From JAWKTT01 sp041398965 (GTDB lineage: Bacteria > Planctomycetota > Planctomycetia > Planctomycetales > Planctomycetaceae), in NCBI GenBank assembly GCA_041398965.1, contig JAWKTT010000009.1, positions 101,704-165,703 on the forward strand: a DNA stretch of 64,000 bases, read 5' to 3'. Below, piece by piece: positions 54,646 to 63,193 of the stretch. The notes beneath the pieces are model-generated. The model was not told where the DNA came from. It was given only the letters and a program-made list of their open reading frames with translations, and searched no databases. The first letter of the stretch is position 1. Each line of letters begins with the position of its first letter. The translations under genes were made by a program, and so were the position numbers.

Positions 54646-54951
54646 CTACTTCGATGCGGCTTCGTCGATGGTAAATGGCTTTCGAACGACCGGTTTTTCG
54701 ATCGCTCCGCTGCGGATCAGACTGACCGGAACACGGCGACGGACCACCTTGCCATCTTCGATGACCCGAATCTTTTGGAGATTCAGCTTGAACAGCCGAC
54801 GAGTGATCCCGGTCGTCTTGCGACCGTTACCGCCGAGGTATTTGGCCTTACCGCGTTGCGATAAGCTGTTGCCACGTCCCGGTTTAAGGTCGCCATACAG
54901 TTCGTGCTGCTTGGCCAATTTGATCCGCTTGTTTTTCTTCAGTGTGCTCAT
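54646..54951 (-). CDS. rpmB: 50S ribosomal protein bL28
   Basis: The bL28 fold is recognisable from GRGNSLSQRGKAKYLGGNGRKTTGITRRLFKLNLQKIRVIEDGKVVRRRVPVSLIRSGAIEKP, including the TxRxFxxNLQ element. At 101 residues it is longer than E. coli L28 (78). It lacks the N-terminal Cys pair (MSRVCxxTGK) of many bacteria, so it is a zinc-independent type. The short C-terminal extension is Pro/Lys/Glu-rich. It stands alone, without rpmG. Confidence 0.85.
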   Translation of the reverse strand: MSTLKKNKRIKLAKQHELYGDLKPGRGNSLSQRGKAKYLGGNGRKTTGITRRLFKLNLQKIRVIEDGKVVRRRVPVSLIRSGAIEKPVVRKPFTIDEAASK

Positions 54952-55155
54952 CGGTCTACCTCGGGGAGCGTCAATGGACGCCGTCAGAAATTTCGGAAGC
55001 CCTGTAGGTTAGGGAGATGTTCGGGAAAAAGCAAATCGAGTCGCCCGAAATTCGACGCAACCTGACGATGGAGGCTGTCAGAACTGGGAATTTGGCGTTC
55101 GCTTTCGGTGAGTCCGCTTCTTGGTCGGTCGCTTCTGGCGTAGACTGACCTTGTT

Positions 55156-57126
55156 ATGAACACCCACCTCGAAAACACCCATCGTCATCGGTTTCCCGTC
55201 AGCCAGTCCGCGTGGCTCGCGATGGTGTCGCTGGCGGCGCTCCTGCTCGCGATCGGAATCGTCCCGTTATGTGCTGACGATTCTCTGCCCTCCCCGGCCA
55301 CGACAGCCGGGCCAGTTACTTCGCTCAACGCTGCCAATCCGACGGAAACCGCGAATTCGACTGACTCGCCCCAGCGGGCGGAGGCGAAGGGGCATCGAGT
55401 GGTCGATTTCGAGTTGACGGACCAGCAGGGCCGCAAAGTCACTCTGGAGACGCTCGCCGGAAAGCCGTGGGTCGCGAGCTTCATTTATGCCTCCTGTCAG
55501 ACGCACTGCCCAGCGACTTTGCGGGAAATCTTCGAGATGAACCGGGCTTTGGCCGCTCAAAAGGAGGTTCGGTTTGTCACGATCACCGTCGATCCCGAGC
55601 ATGACACCGTTCAGAAATTAGCAGCACTTTCGGATGTTTACGTTGATGATCCTGACCGCTGGCTGATGCTGACCGGGGAGCGAAAAGAGATCGAACATCT
55701 CATCCGTTTCGGGTTTGGACAGCCGGTTTCCACCAACGCGATGCAACTGGCCCACTCGCTGAATCTCATGCACGTCGATGCCGACGGGATCGTGCAAGGT
55801 CAATATCGATACGACTATCAGACGAAAGGGGCCGGGAAAGAGTTGAACGAGTTGACGCTCGTGCTCAAAGGTCGTCAGCCGACTCCCGAGGCGAACCGAT
55901 TCCAGTTCAACGCCATCGCCGCGGGAATCGACGCTGCTGCGGGGGGAAATGACTCCGGCAACGTCAACACGGGCGGAACAGGTTCTACCACCCCCGCGAC
56001 GACTCCGAGTACAGACACCTCGTCCACAAGTCCTTCGACGGTCGACGTGCCGCCGATTGTGCTGCAACCGATGGAAGAGTCTCCGTTGCCGAAGCTCGAA
56101 CCGGGGGTTCCTGTGGACCTGCCCGATTTCTTTCTGACCGATCACCTGAATCGTCCCGTCACGAAAGAGACGTTTCTCGGTCAGCCGTGGGTCGTCAATT
56201 TCATCTACGGAAGTTGTCAGACCCACTGCCCCGCCACGATGCGGGAGATTCAGGAACTGAACCGCAGGCTGGCGAATGTTGATGTCCGTTTTGTGACGAT
56301 TACCGTCAACCCCGAGCAAGACACCGTCGAGAATTTGAGCATTCTGGCAAAGCAGTACGGCGCGGATGGCGAACGCTGGCGACTGCTGACTGGGGCGTTT
56401 ATCGATATCCGGGAACTCATTGAAAAGGGGTTCCATCAACCAGTCGTCGATACCAGTCGGATGCTGCTGGTTCACTCACTCAACCTCATGCAGGTCGATG
56501 CCGAAGGGCGTGTCGTCGGGGTTTACCGTTACGCCTATCAAACCGATCATGCGACCGATGAACTCAACAACCTTGCACTCGTCCTGCAAGGGCGGATGGA
56601 GATTCCGGACGAAAATCGTTATCCCCCACTCCCCACCACTTCCGATCCACGACTTACGCCGTCCACCAGAGGGGATGCCCCGAAGCTTTTGGTGGAAATC
56701 CCCGCTTGGGTCGACGCTCTTCGTTCCGCAAACGCCTTGCTCAACGGCATCGCAACCTTACTGCTTCTGGCCGGCATCTGGGCGATCAAGTCCAAACGAC
56801 CCGACCTGCATAAACAGCTGATGCTGGCCGCCTTTGTCACCTCGATCGCCTTTCTCGTCTGCTATCTCAGCTATCATGCGGGACTGAAGCATTACACGGG
56901 ACAAGGTCACAAACCTTATGCCGGGGCCGAGTCGCTCGCGACGTTGTATCGGGTGATTCTCTGGACCCATATCCCGCTCGCCGCGTTAGTCCCCGGACTG
57001 GCGATTGTGACCATTCGTCGCGGCTTACGCCAGAACTGGGAAGGACATCGCAAGCTGGCCAAGATCACATTCCCCATCTGGCTGTATGTCTCCGTCACGG
57101 GAGTCATCATCTACTGGATGAACTAA
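55156..57126 (+). CDS. Double SCO1/SenC thioredoxin-like protein fused to DUF420 membrane domain
   Basis: An N-terminal signal/anchor helix (about residues 19-40) is followed by two SCO1-type domains. The first is at about 80-250, with Cu-binding Cys114 and Cys118 (SCQTHCPAT) and distal His in LAHSLNLMHVD. The second is at about 320-500, with Cys354 and Cys358 (SCQTHCPAT) and VHSLNLMQVD. A Gly/Thr/Ser-rich linker joins them. The last ~140 residues form a DUF420 domain with four or so helices, often found near cytochrome oxidase genes. SCO proteins deliver copper to CuA of cytochrome c oxidase. Two SCO units plus DUF420 in one chain is unusual. The neighbour downstream is a small Cys-containing membrane protein. 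Confidence 0.88.
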   Translation: MNTHLENTHRHRFPVSQSAWLAMVSLAALLLAIGIVPLCADDSLPSPATTAGPVTSLNAANPTETANSTDSPQRAEAKGHRVVDFELTDQQGRKVTLETLAGKPWVASFIYASCQTHCPATLREIFEMNRALAAQKEVRFVTITVDPEHDTVQKLAALSDVYVDDPDRWLMLTGERKEIEHLIRFGFGQPVSTNAMQLAHSLNLMHVDADGIVQGQYRYDYQTKGAGKELNELTLVLKGRQPTPEANRFQFNAIAAGIDAAAGGNDSGNVNTGGTGSTTPATTPSTDTSSTSPSTVDVPPIVLQPMEESPLPKLEPGVPVDLPDFFLTDHLNRPVTKETFLGQPWVVNFIYGSCQTHCPATMREIQELNRRLANVDVRFVTITVNPEQDTVENLSILAKQYGADGERWRLLTGAFIDIRELIEKGFHQPVVDTSRMLLVHSLNLMQVDAEGRVVGVYRYAYQTDHATDELNNLALVLQGRMEIPDENRYPPLPTTSDPRLTPSTRGDAPKLLVEIPAWVDALRSANALLNGIATLLLLAGIWAIKSKRPDLHKQLMLAAFVTSIAFLVCYLSYHAGLKHYTGQGHKPYAGAESLATLYRVILWTHIPLAALVPGLAIVTIRRGLRQNWEGHRKLAKITFPIWLYVSVTGVIIYWMN

Positions 57127-57170
57127 TTTCCTCTAGACCTTCTGAGCATTTCTTCGACTGCGAGAGACCG

Positions 57171-57407
57171 ATGCGTACTGCTTTGAAACTGCTGGTTCTG
57201 TTGTTTGCGATGCATCTCACCCCCTCGGCTGCGATGGCCTGCCCGATGTGCAAGAACGCCACCGAGCCCGATGAACTGACTCCACGAGCCTACATGTACA
57301 GCATCCTGTTCATGCTCTCGATGCCCGCCACCATCTTCGGCGGCATCGGCTTCGCCTGCTGGCGCGCTCACAAAAACAACGTCATCCGCGACGAACCGAC
57401 AGAATAG
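57171..57407 (+). CDS. Small exported/membrane protein with CPMC motif
   Basis: This 78-residue protein has a signal segment (LKLLVLLFAMHLTPSAAMA), then the motif ACPMCKNA and a transmembrane helix (about residues 45-64, SILFMLSMPATIFGGIGFACW). The two closely spaced Cys (CPMC) just after the signal could bind copper or form a disulfide. It starts 44 bases after the SCO-DUF420 gene, in the same direction, and is probably cotranscribed. Proteins of this layout commonly accompany SCO/DUF420 genes in planctomycetes; I rely on layout, not a named family. Confidence 0.6.
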   Translation: MRTALKLLVLLFAMHLTPSAAMACPMCKNATEPDELTPRAYMYSILFMLSMPATIFGGIGFACWRAHKNNVIRDEPTE

Positions 57408-57465
57408 CTGTCGTGGAGAGTTTATCGTTCGACATGGCCGCAGATGCCGAATGTGGGGTGAAACG

Positions 57466-58509
57466 CTATTCGCACACGGCTGACAAAGCTTCTTCAACCC
57501 CTTCTTGTCCCATGACGATGATCTCGAAGCCGAGGTCGCGGATCATGGCGAAATCCTCCTCCGCTGTCTGGCCTTTGGTTGTCAGGTAGTCGCTGACGAA
57601 CATTGAGTTGGCGGCATACAAGCCCATCGCCTGCATCGAACGGAGGTTGACTTCGCGTCCGCCGGCGATGCGGATTTCCGTGGTCGGATGAGCCAGCCGC
57701 AACAGGCAGAGCACCTTGAGACAGTAGCGCGGATCGAGAAGTTCCGTCTTGGCGAGCGGGGTGCCGTCGATTGGATGCAGGAAGTTGACCGGGATGGAGT
57801 GAACTGCCAGGCCGCGCAGTTCCATGATGACGTCGACGACATCGTGCAGCGTTTCGCCCATGCCGACGATCAGGCCGCTGCACAATTCCATTCCCGCTTC
57901 CCGGGCGACGCGGAGGGTATCCATGCGGTCGGCATAGGTATGCGTCGTGCAGATTTCGTCGTAGTAACGACGTGATGTATTGAGATTGTGGTTAATCCGA
58001 TCGACCCCCGCTTCAGCGAGGACTTGAGCCTGTTCGGGCTTGAGGAGTCCGAGGCAGGCACAGACATGCATGCCGAGTTCTTCCTTGATGCGGCGGACTG
58101 CCCCCGCCACATGTTCGACTTCGCGATCGGAAGGCCCCCGACCACTGGCAACGATGCAATACGTGCGGGCGTTCGACTCCTTCGCACGGCGGGCCGACTC
58201 GACCAGGGCATCGCTGCTTTCCCAACGGTATTTCGGGATGTCCGCATCCGAGACCTTGGACTGCGAGCAGTAGCCACAGTCTTCCGGGCAGAGGCCACTC
58301 TTGGCGTTGCGGAGATAGTAGAGATGGACGTTGTCTGCGAAGTGTGTGCGCCTCACTCGATGAGCAGCCGAAAGCAGGTCGAGGATTTCGGAATCTGGCG
58401 ATTGAAGAATGGCGAGCGCCTCTTCCCGGGAGATTTCGTCACCGGCCAAAACACGGTCCGCCATAGACTGCCAGCGGGACTGCAACGACGATGCAACAGA
58501 CAGCGACAT
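57466..58509 (-). CDS. bioB: Biotin synthase
   Basis: The radical-SAM cluster motif CPEDCGYC has Cys74, Cys78 and Cys81 (SGLCPEDCGYCSQS). YCIVASGRGP, HNLNTSRRYYDEICTTHTYADR, GLIVGMGE and IRIAGGREVNLR match BioB, including the Arg that binds the second [2Fe-2S] cluster. It inserts sulfur into dethiobiotin using S-adenosylmethionine. The 347-residue form from 58509 is family length; the frame remains open to 58908 but the extra part is composition-driven. It is solitary, with no other bio genes beside it. Confidence 0.96.
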   Translation of the reverse strand: MSLSVASSLQSRWQSMADRVLAGDEISREEALAILQSPDSEILDLLSAAHRVRRTHFADNVHLYYLRNAKSGLCPEDCGYCSQSKVSDADIPKYRWESSDALVESARRAKESNARTYCIVASGRGPSDREVEHVAGAVRRIKEELGMHVCACLGLLKPEQAQVLAEAGVDRINHNLNTSRRYYDEICTTHTYADRMDTLRVAREAGMELCSGLIVGMGETLHDVVDVIMELRGLAVHSIPVNFLHPIDGTPLAKTELLDPRYCLKVLCLLRLAHPTTEIRIAGGREVNLRSMQAMGLYAANSMFVSDYLTTKGQTAEEDFAMIRDLGFEIIVMGQEGVEEALSAVCE

Positions 58510-59192
58510 CAAGAGACTCCGAAGTAAAAGTGAATCCGCCCAGCACTCAACTGAGGCCGACGTGGAGAGTCTAGCGAATTCGGAATTCGGCTTCGACCAT
58601 GACGGAGAAGGCAGAACGAAAGATGGAGGAGGAAAGGTGGAGGAGGAGATGCCATTTCGCAGCGCATCTGACGTGTGGGGCATTCGGTGGCACAGGGAGA
58701 TTGACAGGTTTTCGACACTGGGGAGTGTTCGGGAGACCTCTGCTGAAAAGTCAGAAAAACCTCGGGAGGCGTGGAAAAGTCGACGCAGTCGGTGGTTTCG
58801 ACATGCGATCTCCCGCAGGGCAGACTCGGTTTGAGTTCGTTGATTGAATTCCGACAGGTCACTGCTAGAGTGGAATTCGTCGTGCGAAAGGTGTTCGATC
58901 GGCCACAAAGCCCGACCTTTGCAAGGTCGGGACCCGATAGCGGTTCTCCGTCAATCAGCGCCAGCAGATGCACGACTCGTACCGCTCTCATCGATGAGAG
59001 CCCACGTCCAGACCGCGCACGCGAGGTCTCGATGGCGACACGGTGTGCTCCTGTTGACATTGAGGTCGACAGTATCCAACAGTCGTCCCCTCCGAACGTT
59101 ACGACGTTGTCCGGCCAAAAAAAAGTCCGCAACAAGTCGAAACGAATCCACCAACACCTACAAACATTCCACTTTGGGGAAACGAACCTCTC
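58510..59192. other. Divergent intergenic region
   Basis: A 683-base gap between bioB and a plus-strand hypothetical gene. It contains a perfect 9-bp hairpin CCCGACCTT-tgc-AAGGTCGGG (58911-58931). Frames that cross it are extensions of bioB or shadows. No biotin-operon or riboswitch element is recognised. Confidence 0.5.
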
Positions 59193-59984
59193 ATGGTAGA
59201 CAAGAAGCACGAATCGGAAGAACAACTCATCGAACGGGCTCAGCGTGCGTTGAGCAGTTGCAACTGGGAAATCGGTGAGTGTGCCTCGAAATGGACCCAG
59301 CGTCACGCCAAGGGGCGGACCGATGCGGACTTTGGATCCTTGATCGGCCTCAGTGGCGATCAGGTCTACCAACGTCGCCGCGTCTGGGAAGGCTTCGCCG
59401 ACGTTTACGAGAATTATGCTGGTCTTCGGTGGTCGCATTTCTATGCCGCTCTCAACTGGGACGATGCAGCCGAATGCCTCCAGTGGTCCTCCGAAATGGG
59501 GGCAACCGTCGCCGAGATGAAAGCGTGGCGTCGGGCACAGCATGGTGAAGACCTGTTGACTGTGGCAGAAGGAGACGACGAAGGGGAGTTCCTCTCGTAT
59601 GATGCGGGCTTCGTACAGATGGTCGACGGCGAGCCGGTCGGCAGCGGAGCCAGTGGCGCGATGCGAGGTGAAGGGGGAAGCGGTTCGCGAGAAGCGACGG
59701 CATCATCATTCGCTCGAGAAGCCGATGGCAGCGGTAGCGATGACGATGAATCCTACGCCCCATTCGGCAACGGATCCCGAGGGGATGCTCCGACGAGTGC
59801 TGCAACAAAAGCAGCTCCATCGACCGCCATGTTGATCCGCCGAGCTGCCAAGATGCTCAAAGGTCTCAATGCCCAACTGACCCCGGAAGTTCTGGAAGCG
59901 TTCCACGAGTCTCCAGCCGATGTACAACAGGAGTTCCTCCGCGCGATCGACGATCTCTCCGCGAAGTCTGCCGGGCTGAGATAG
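59193..59984 (+). CDS. Conserved-looking hypothetical protein (helical, acidic linker)
   Basis: The 263-residue protein starts with a helical domain (about residues 1-110). It contains a helix-turn-helix-like stretch (TDADFGSLIGLSGDQVYQRRRVWEGF) and a Trp-rich pattern (WSHFYAALNWDDAAECLQWS). A Ser/Gly/Asp-rich linker (about 145-215) and a short C-terminal helical part (LIRRAAKMLKGLNAQLTP) follow. The N-terminal segment could bind DNA, but no named family is recognised. A strong hairpin terminator follows, so the gene is monocistronic. Confidence 0.55.
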   Translation: MVDKKHESEEQLIERAQRALSSCNWEIGECASKWTQRHAKGRTDADFGSLIGLSGDQVYQRRRVWEGFADVYENYAGLRWSHFYAALNWDDAAECLQWSSEMGATVAEMKAWRRAQHGEDLLTVAEGDDEGEFLSYDAGFVQMVDGEPVGSGASGAMRGEGGSGSREATASSFAREADGSGSDDDESYAPFGNGSRGDAPTSAATKAAPSTAMLIRRAAKMLKGLNAQLTPEVLEAFHESPADVQQEFLRAIDDLSAKSAGLR

Positions 59985-60022
59985 CTTTCGGTCACGAAAG
60001 GTCGAGCCAGCGTTCACTTACC

Positions 60023-60056
60023 CCCCCGCGACGGACACCCTCCTCCGTCGCGGGGG
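60023..60056 (+). terminator. Hairpin terminator-like repeat
   Basis: A perfect 13-bp stem CCCCCGCGACGGA / TCCGTCGCGGGGG (60023-60035, 60044-60056) with an 8-base loop lies 38 bases after the hypothetical gene. It is followed by TTGCGCTT, without a long T-run. The strong GC stem makes it a probable transcript end. Confidence 0.6.
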
Positions 60057-60397
60057 TTGCGCTTCCCGCTTGTGCCGTTGTCGTCATGGTCTTCGCCCAC
60101 TCCCCGCCTTGGGGTGACTGGTTGAAGCAGGAAAATCATCTGCGGGGGAGCAGGAGCTTCCCGTTGACTGATGCTTCCAGTGGGAGGAATTCACAAAGTG
60201 GGGCACACACCTCGGCGGAAGTTCCGTGAACGATTCGAGGTTTCGGCGGACATAGATGTCCATCATTCGGGAACGGACTTCCAATCGTTGGTCACGATGT
60301 GGCTGACCGCTAAGATGTTGGAATGTGATTGGCTCATCGGTGTCATGATGAGGCGATGTTGAGGGAGGTTGAAACGACAGTTGGGGAGCGAGCGACG

Positions 60398-61198
60398 ATG
60401 TCAGCGGGAATTAAGATTGCGGTCAATGGGGCGGCGGGACGCATGGGGCAACGTGTGGTGGCTCTGACCGCTGCTGACCCGGATTTGGAACTGATCGCCG
60501 CCATCGAATCGCCTGGGTCACCTCATCTGGGCAAAGATGCTGGAACTGTCGCCGGAATCGAAGCGACCGGGGTCATGATCTCGGCAGAGTTGATTCCGCA
60601 TGTCGATGTCGTCATCGATTTCTCGCATCCTGACGGCTTGGCGAGTCTCGCGGCACTCTGCACTGAACGGCAGATTGGACTCGTTGCCGCAACGACCGGT
60701 CTTAGCGCCGAACAGCGTGAGGCTGTGCTGGCGACGTCCCAGTTCGCCCCGGTGATTCTCGCGCCCAGCATGTCGCTGGCGGTTAACCTGGCGATGAAAC
60801 TGGTCGGCGAAGCGGCTGTTGCGCTCAAGGGGTTGTCCTCAGGGGTCGACGTCGAGATCATCGAACGTCACCATCGCTACAAGGAGGATGCCCCGAGCGG
60901 AACCGCGTTGAAGTTTGGCGAAATCGTCGCCCAGAACATGGGGCAGACCGAGCATGTTCATGGTCGCGAAGGTCGCACTGGCCAACGGCCTCGCAACGAG
61001 ATCGGCTATCACGCCCTGCGGACAGGTGACAACGTCGGCGAACATACGATCGTGTTCGGCATGTTGGGGGAAACTCTCGAATTCACCGTGCGAGGTCAGT
61101 CCCGCGACAGCTATGCGTACGGTGCCCTTGCCGCTGCCAAGTACCTGGCAACCCAATCCGCCGGACTCTACTCGATGGCCGACGTCCTCGGCCTGTAG
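60398..61198 (+). CDS. dapB: 4-hydroxy-tetrahydrodipicolinate reductase DapB
   Basis: The nucleotide-binding motif GAAGRMG (residues 11-17) is followed by VDVVIDFSHPDG, the ATTGLS and APSMSLAVN elements, and the catalytic signature IERHHRYKEDAPSGTA (HH with Lys). DapB reduces the dipicolinate precursor with NAD(P)H in lysine/diaminopimelate biosynthesis. At 266 residues it is family length. ATG 60398 has GGAGCGAGCGACG upstream; the frame extends to 60329 without support. No other dap genes are adjacent. Confidence 0.96.
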   Translation: MSAGIKIAVNGAAGRMGQRVVALTAADPDLELIAAIESPGSPHLGKDAGTVAGIEATGVMISAELIPHVDVVIDFSHPDGLASLAALCTERQIGLVAATTGLSAEQREAVLATSQFAPVILAPSMSLAVNLAMKLVGEAAVALKGLSSGVDVEIIERHHRYKEDAPSGTALKFGEIVAQNMGQTEHVHGREGRTGQRPRNEIGYHALRTGDNVGEHTIVFGMLGETLEFTVRGQSRDSYAYGALAAAKYLATQSAGLYSMADVLGL

Positions 61199-61213
61199 AC
61201 CGTTACAGACTGG

Positions 61214-62407
61214 TCAGGGGGACGGAACTTGTGGAGCCGGGCGGAGTGTGATGCTGGCTCCGTCGATGGTGAAGGATAGTCCTGCAGGAGTGAGGATTGC
61301 GGTGAAGAACTCTTCGGCGGTTGCGTTCTCAAACTTCACGCTGACGGGGACCTCGAGCGAAATCCCTGCTTGCTCTAACTCGCTCGGGTCGTAGTGGATG
61401 TCGATCTGCTGCTCACCGAGGGCTGCCAGCACTTTCGAGAGAGGGGTGCGGACGATCGTCACCGGAAAACGACGACGGCTCAATGGGGTTGCTTCACTCG
61501 CGACATGCTCGGGGAGCGGAGCTTTTTCGCCGATGAGATACGCGACATCTTCCTGTTCGAGCATGGTCGCGGTGACCGTCAGAGTCGTTCCCGCCGCTTC
61601 AACCTTTGCCTGAGGAAACCGAGAGGTAATCTTCTCTGTTGCTTCCGCGAGAGACATCGCCCGGGTTCGGTGTGGCTGGGCGATTTCACATCGCTGAGGG
61701 GCGGGGATGATCTGCACTCCTCGCCCCGCATCGATCCACTCGAACGTCAAATCGAACTGTCCGAGAACGAGCGACAACGCTTCCGCCGCGGTGATGTCAA
61801 CTGCGGTCCCCCCATACCAGCGGTCGTGCGGAACCGCTTCGATGCCGTGGAGTGTGAGGCTCCAACGCTCTTGAATCGACGCCAAGATGTCGATAGGTCG
61901 GTCGAGGTCTTGCCAAGCGATGTCACGAACGCGAGAGAGTTCGACGCGGCGCGTGGTGGTGATCCCCGTCACTGTTTTTAACTCTTGTTGACGCAGCGCG
62001 GCTGGTGTCAGGATGCGGTCGAGTTCGTCCCGTCGACCGATCAACAGCGTGCTTCCAAGCGTTCCGACCTCACACCCCGCCTGGCTCGCAAGGTCCCTCA
62101 AGCCTCGCAGCAACGGCACCTGTTGCAGTGACACGCCGACCGCCGAACCGGGGTCAACACGTCGATCCACGACACAGGCGACATGCTGCACTTGGGCGAG
62201 TCGCATGAGAAAGCCTCGCAACTCGGCCTCTTTTCGCACTGCAGAGACCGGCTGCGTCAGGGCGGTCGCGAACTCCTTACCATGTCGGAGGGCCGAGTCA
62301 TCAGCAAAGGATCGGGTGCCCCCCATCGACAATGTCAGCCCGACGAGACATGATCGCAACAGACCTGTTCGCGTGCGACCTCGCGTCAGCCAAGCTGTTC
62401 CGAACAC
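61214..62407 (-). CDS. Exported protein with repeated STN/secretin-like domains
   Basis: A signal segment (LRSCLVGLTLSMGGTRSFA) is followed by three or four beta-alpha-beta-beta units. In form they resemble STN / secretin N-domains: VSLQQVPLLRGLRDLASQAGCEV; VDITAAEALSLVLGQFDLTFEWI; RFPVTIVRTPLSKVLAALGEQQIDIHY; and VSVKFENATAEEFFTAILTPAGLSFTI. Such units mediate protein contacts in the periplasm (secretins, TonB receptors, DUF4974 regulators). No secretin pore domain or TonB barrel follows, so it is a stand-alone adaptor. It begins 3 bases after the lipoprotein gene upstream and is probably cotranscribed with it. Confidence 0.65.
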   Translation of the reverse strand: MFGTAWLTRGRTRTGLLRSCLVGLTLSMGGTRSFADDSALRHGKEFATALTQPVSAVRKEAELRGFLMRLAQVQHVACVVDRRVDPGSAVGVSLQQVPLLRGLRDLASQAGCEVGTLGSTLLIGRRDELDRILTPAALRQQELKTVTGITTTRRVELSRVRDIAWQDLDRPIDILASIQERWSLTLHGIEAVPHDRWYGGTAVDITAAEALSLVLGQFDLTFEWIDAGRGVQIIPAPQRCEIAQPHRTRAMSLAEATEKITSRFPQAKVEAAGTTLTVTATMLEQEDVAYLIGEKAPLPEHVASEATPLSRRRFPVTIVRTPLSKVLAALGEQQIDIHYDPSELEQAGISLEVPVSVKFENATAEEFFTAILTPAGLSFTIDGASITLRPAPQVPSP

Positions 62408-62410
62408 CGA

Positions 62411-62923
62411 TCATCCCTCGCTGGGAGCTTCGAGAATAGTGATGGTCCCCTGCTGATCGTCGTACCCATACACCTGCCCCGGCTTCAACCCCTTAAATTT
62501 GACGTTGTTTCGTTGCAGTATCTCTTGATACTCGGCAAACGTCGGCCACTTTTGATTGTTCAGCTCTCGCCAGAGTTGCAGGTCGTGCGTGTAAGCCGAG
62601 ACCATCAGAGACGAGACCGCCGCGAAGTACCCCTGGCTGGCCGCCGAGAAGGGGTCGCTGGCGTTGATCACGTTCTTCTCGATTTCAATCGCATTCGGAT
62701 GCTCGGCCAGGAACTTGTTCCGATCCACCAACTTGGCTTCACGATGCAGCGGGTTCCCCTGCGGCTGTTCACCTGCAGCAGGCTGGCCAGCATTCGCTTC
62801 GGCAGCAGGAACTTCCTTCGGCTTCTCCGAAGTCGGCACCTCCAGACACCCCGCAGACAACAGCATCCCCAAACAAACAGAGGTGACCGGCAGAAGATCA
62901 ACCATGGCGAGCAGACGTTTCAC
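62411..62923 (-). CDS. Lipoprotein of unknown function
   Basis: The start was set at GTG 62923, which has GAGG 8 bases upstream. It gives a lipoprotein signal ending LLSAGC. The mature protein has a Pro/Glu/Ala-rich linker and then a ~100-residue domain (NAIEIEKNVINASDPFSAASQGYFAAVSSL ... VYGYDDQQGTITILEAP) of unknown family. The frame runs to 63001 but without a signal. It lies directly upstream of the STN-repeat gene, so the two may form an envelope complex. Confidence 0.6.
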   Translation of the reverse strand: MKRLLAMVDLLPVTSVCLGMLLSAGCLEVPTSEKPKEVPAAEANAGQPAAGEQPQGNPLHREAKLVDRNKFLAEHPNAIEIEKNVINASDPFSAASQGYFAAVSSLMVSAYTHDLQLWRELNNQKWPTFAEYQEILQRNNVKFKGLKPGQVYGYDDQQGTITILEAPSEG

Positions 62924-63193
62924 AGCGAGTACCTCGACGGGGAGTGGGACAATCCCCCCATTGTCACCTCGCACCACTCGACTTTTCAAGCCTATTGACA
63001 AATCCAGACAACAATGAACCCGATGTCAAAGTGGAGGAGATGGGATGCCGTGGCATTACCGATGTCTTTTTTCCAGCACCCCGAGCACGAATCAGACAGC
63101 CGCATTCTCCGTTTGCCGGTACAAATCCTTCTTCGTTGAGTGACGCTGAGCCCCCTTTGGTTCAATCAATCGCTCCTATCTTTGAAACGGACC

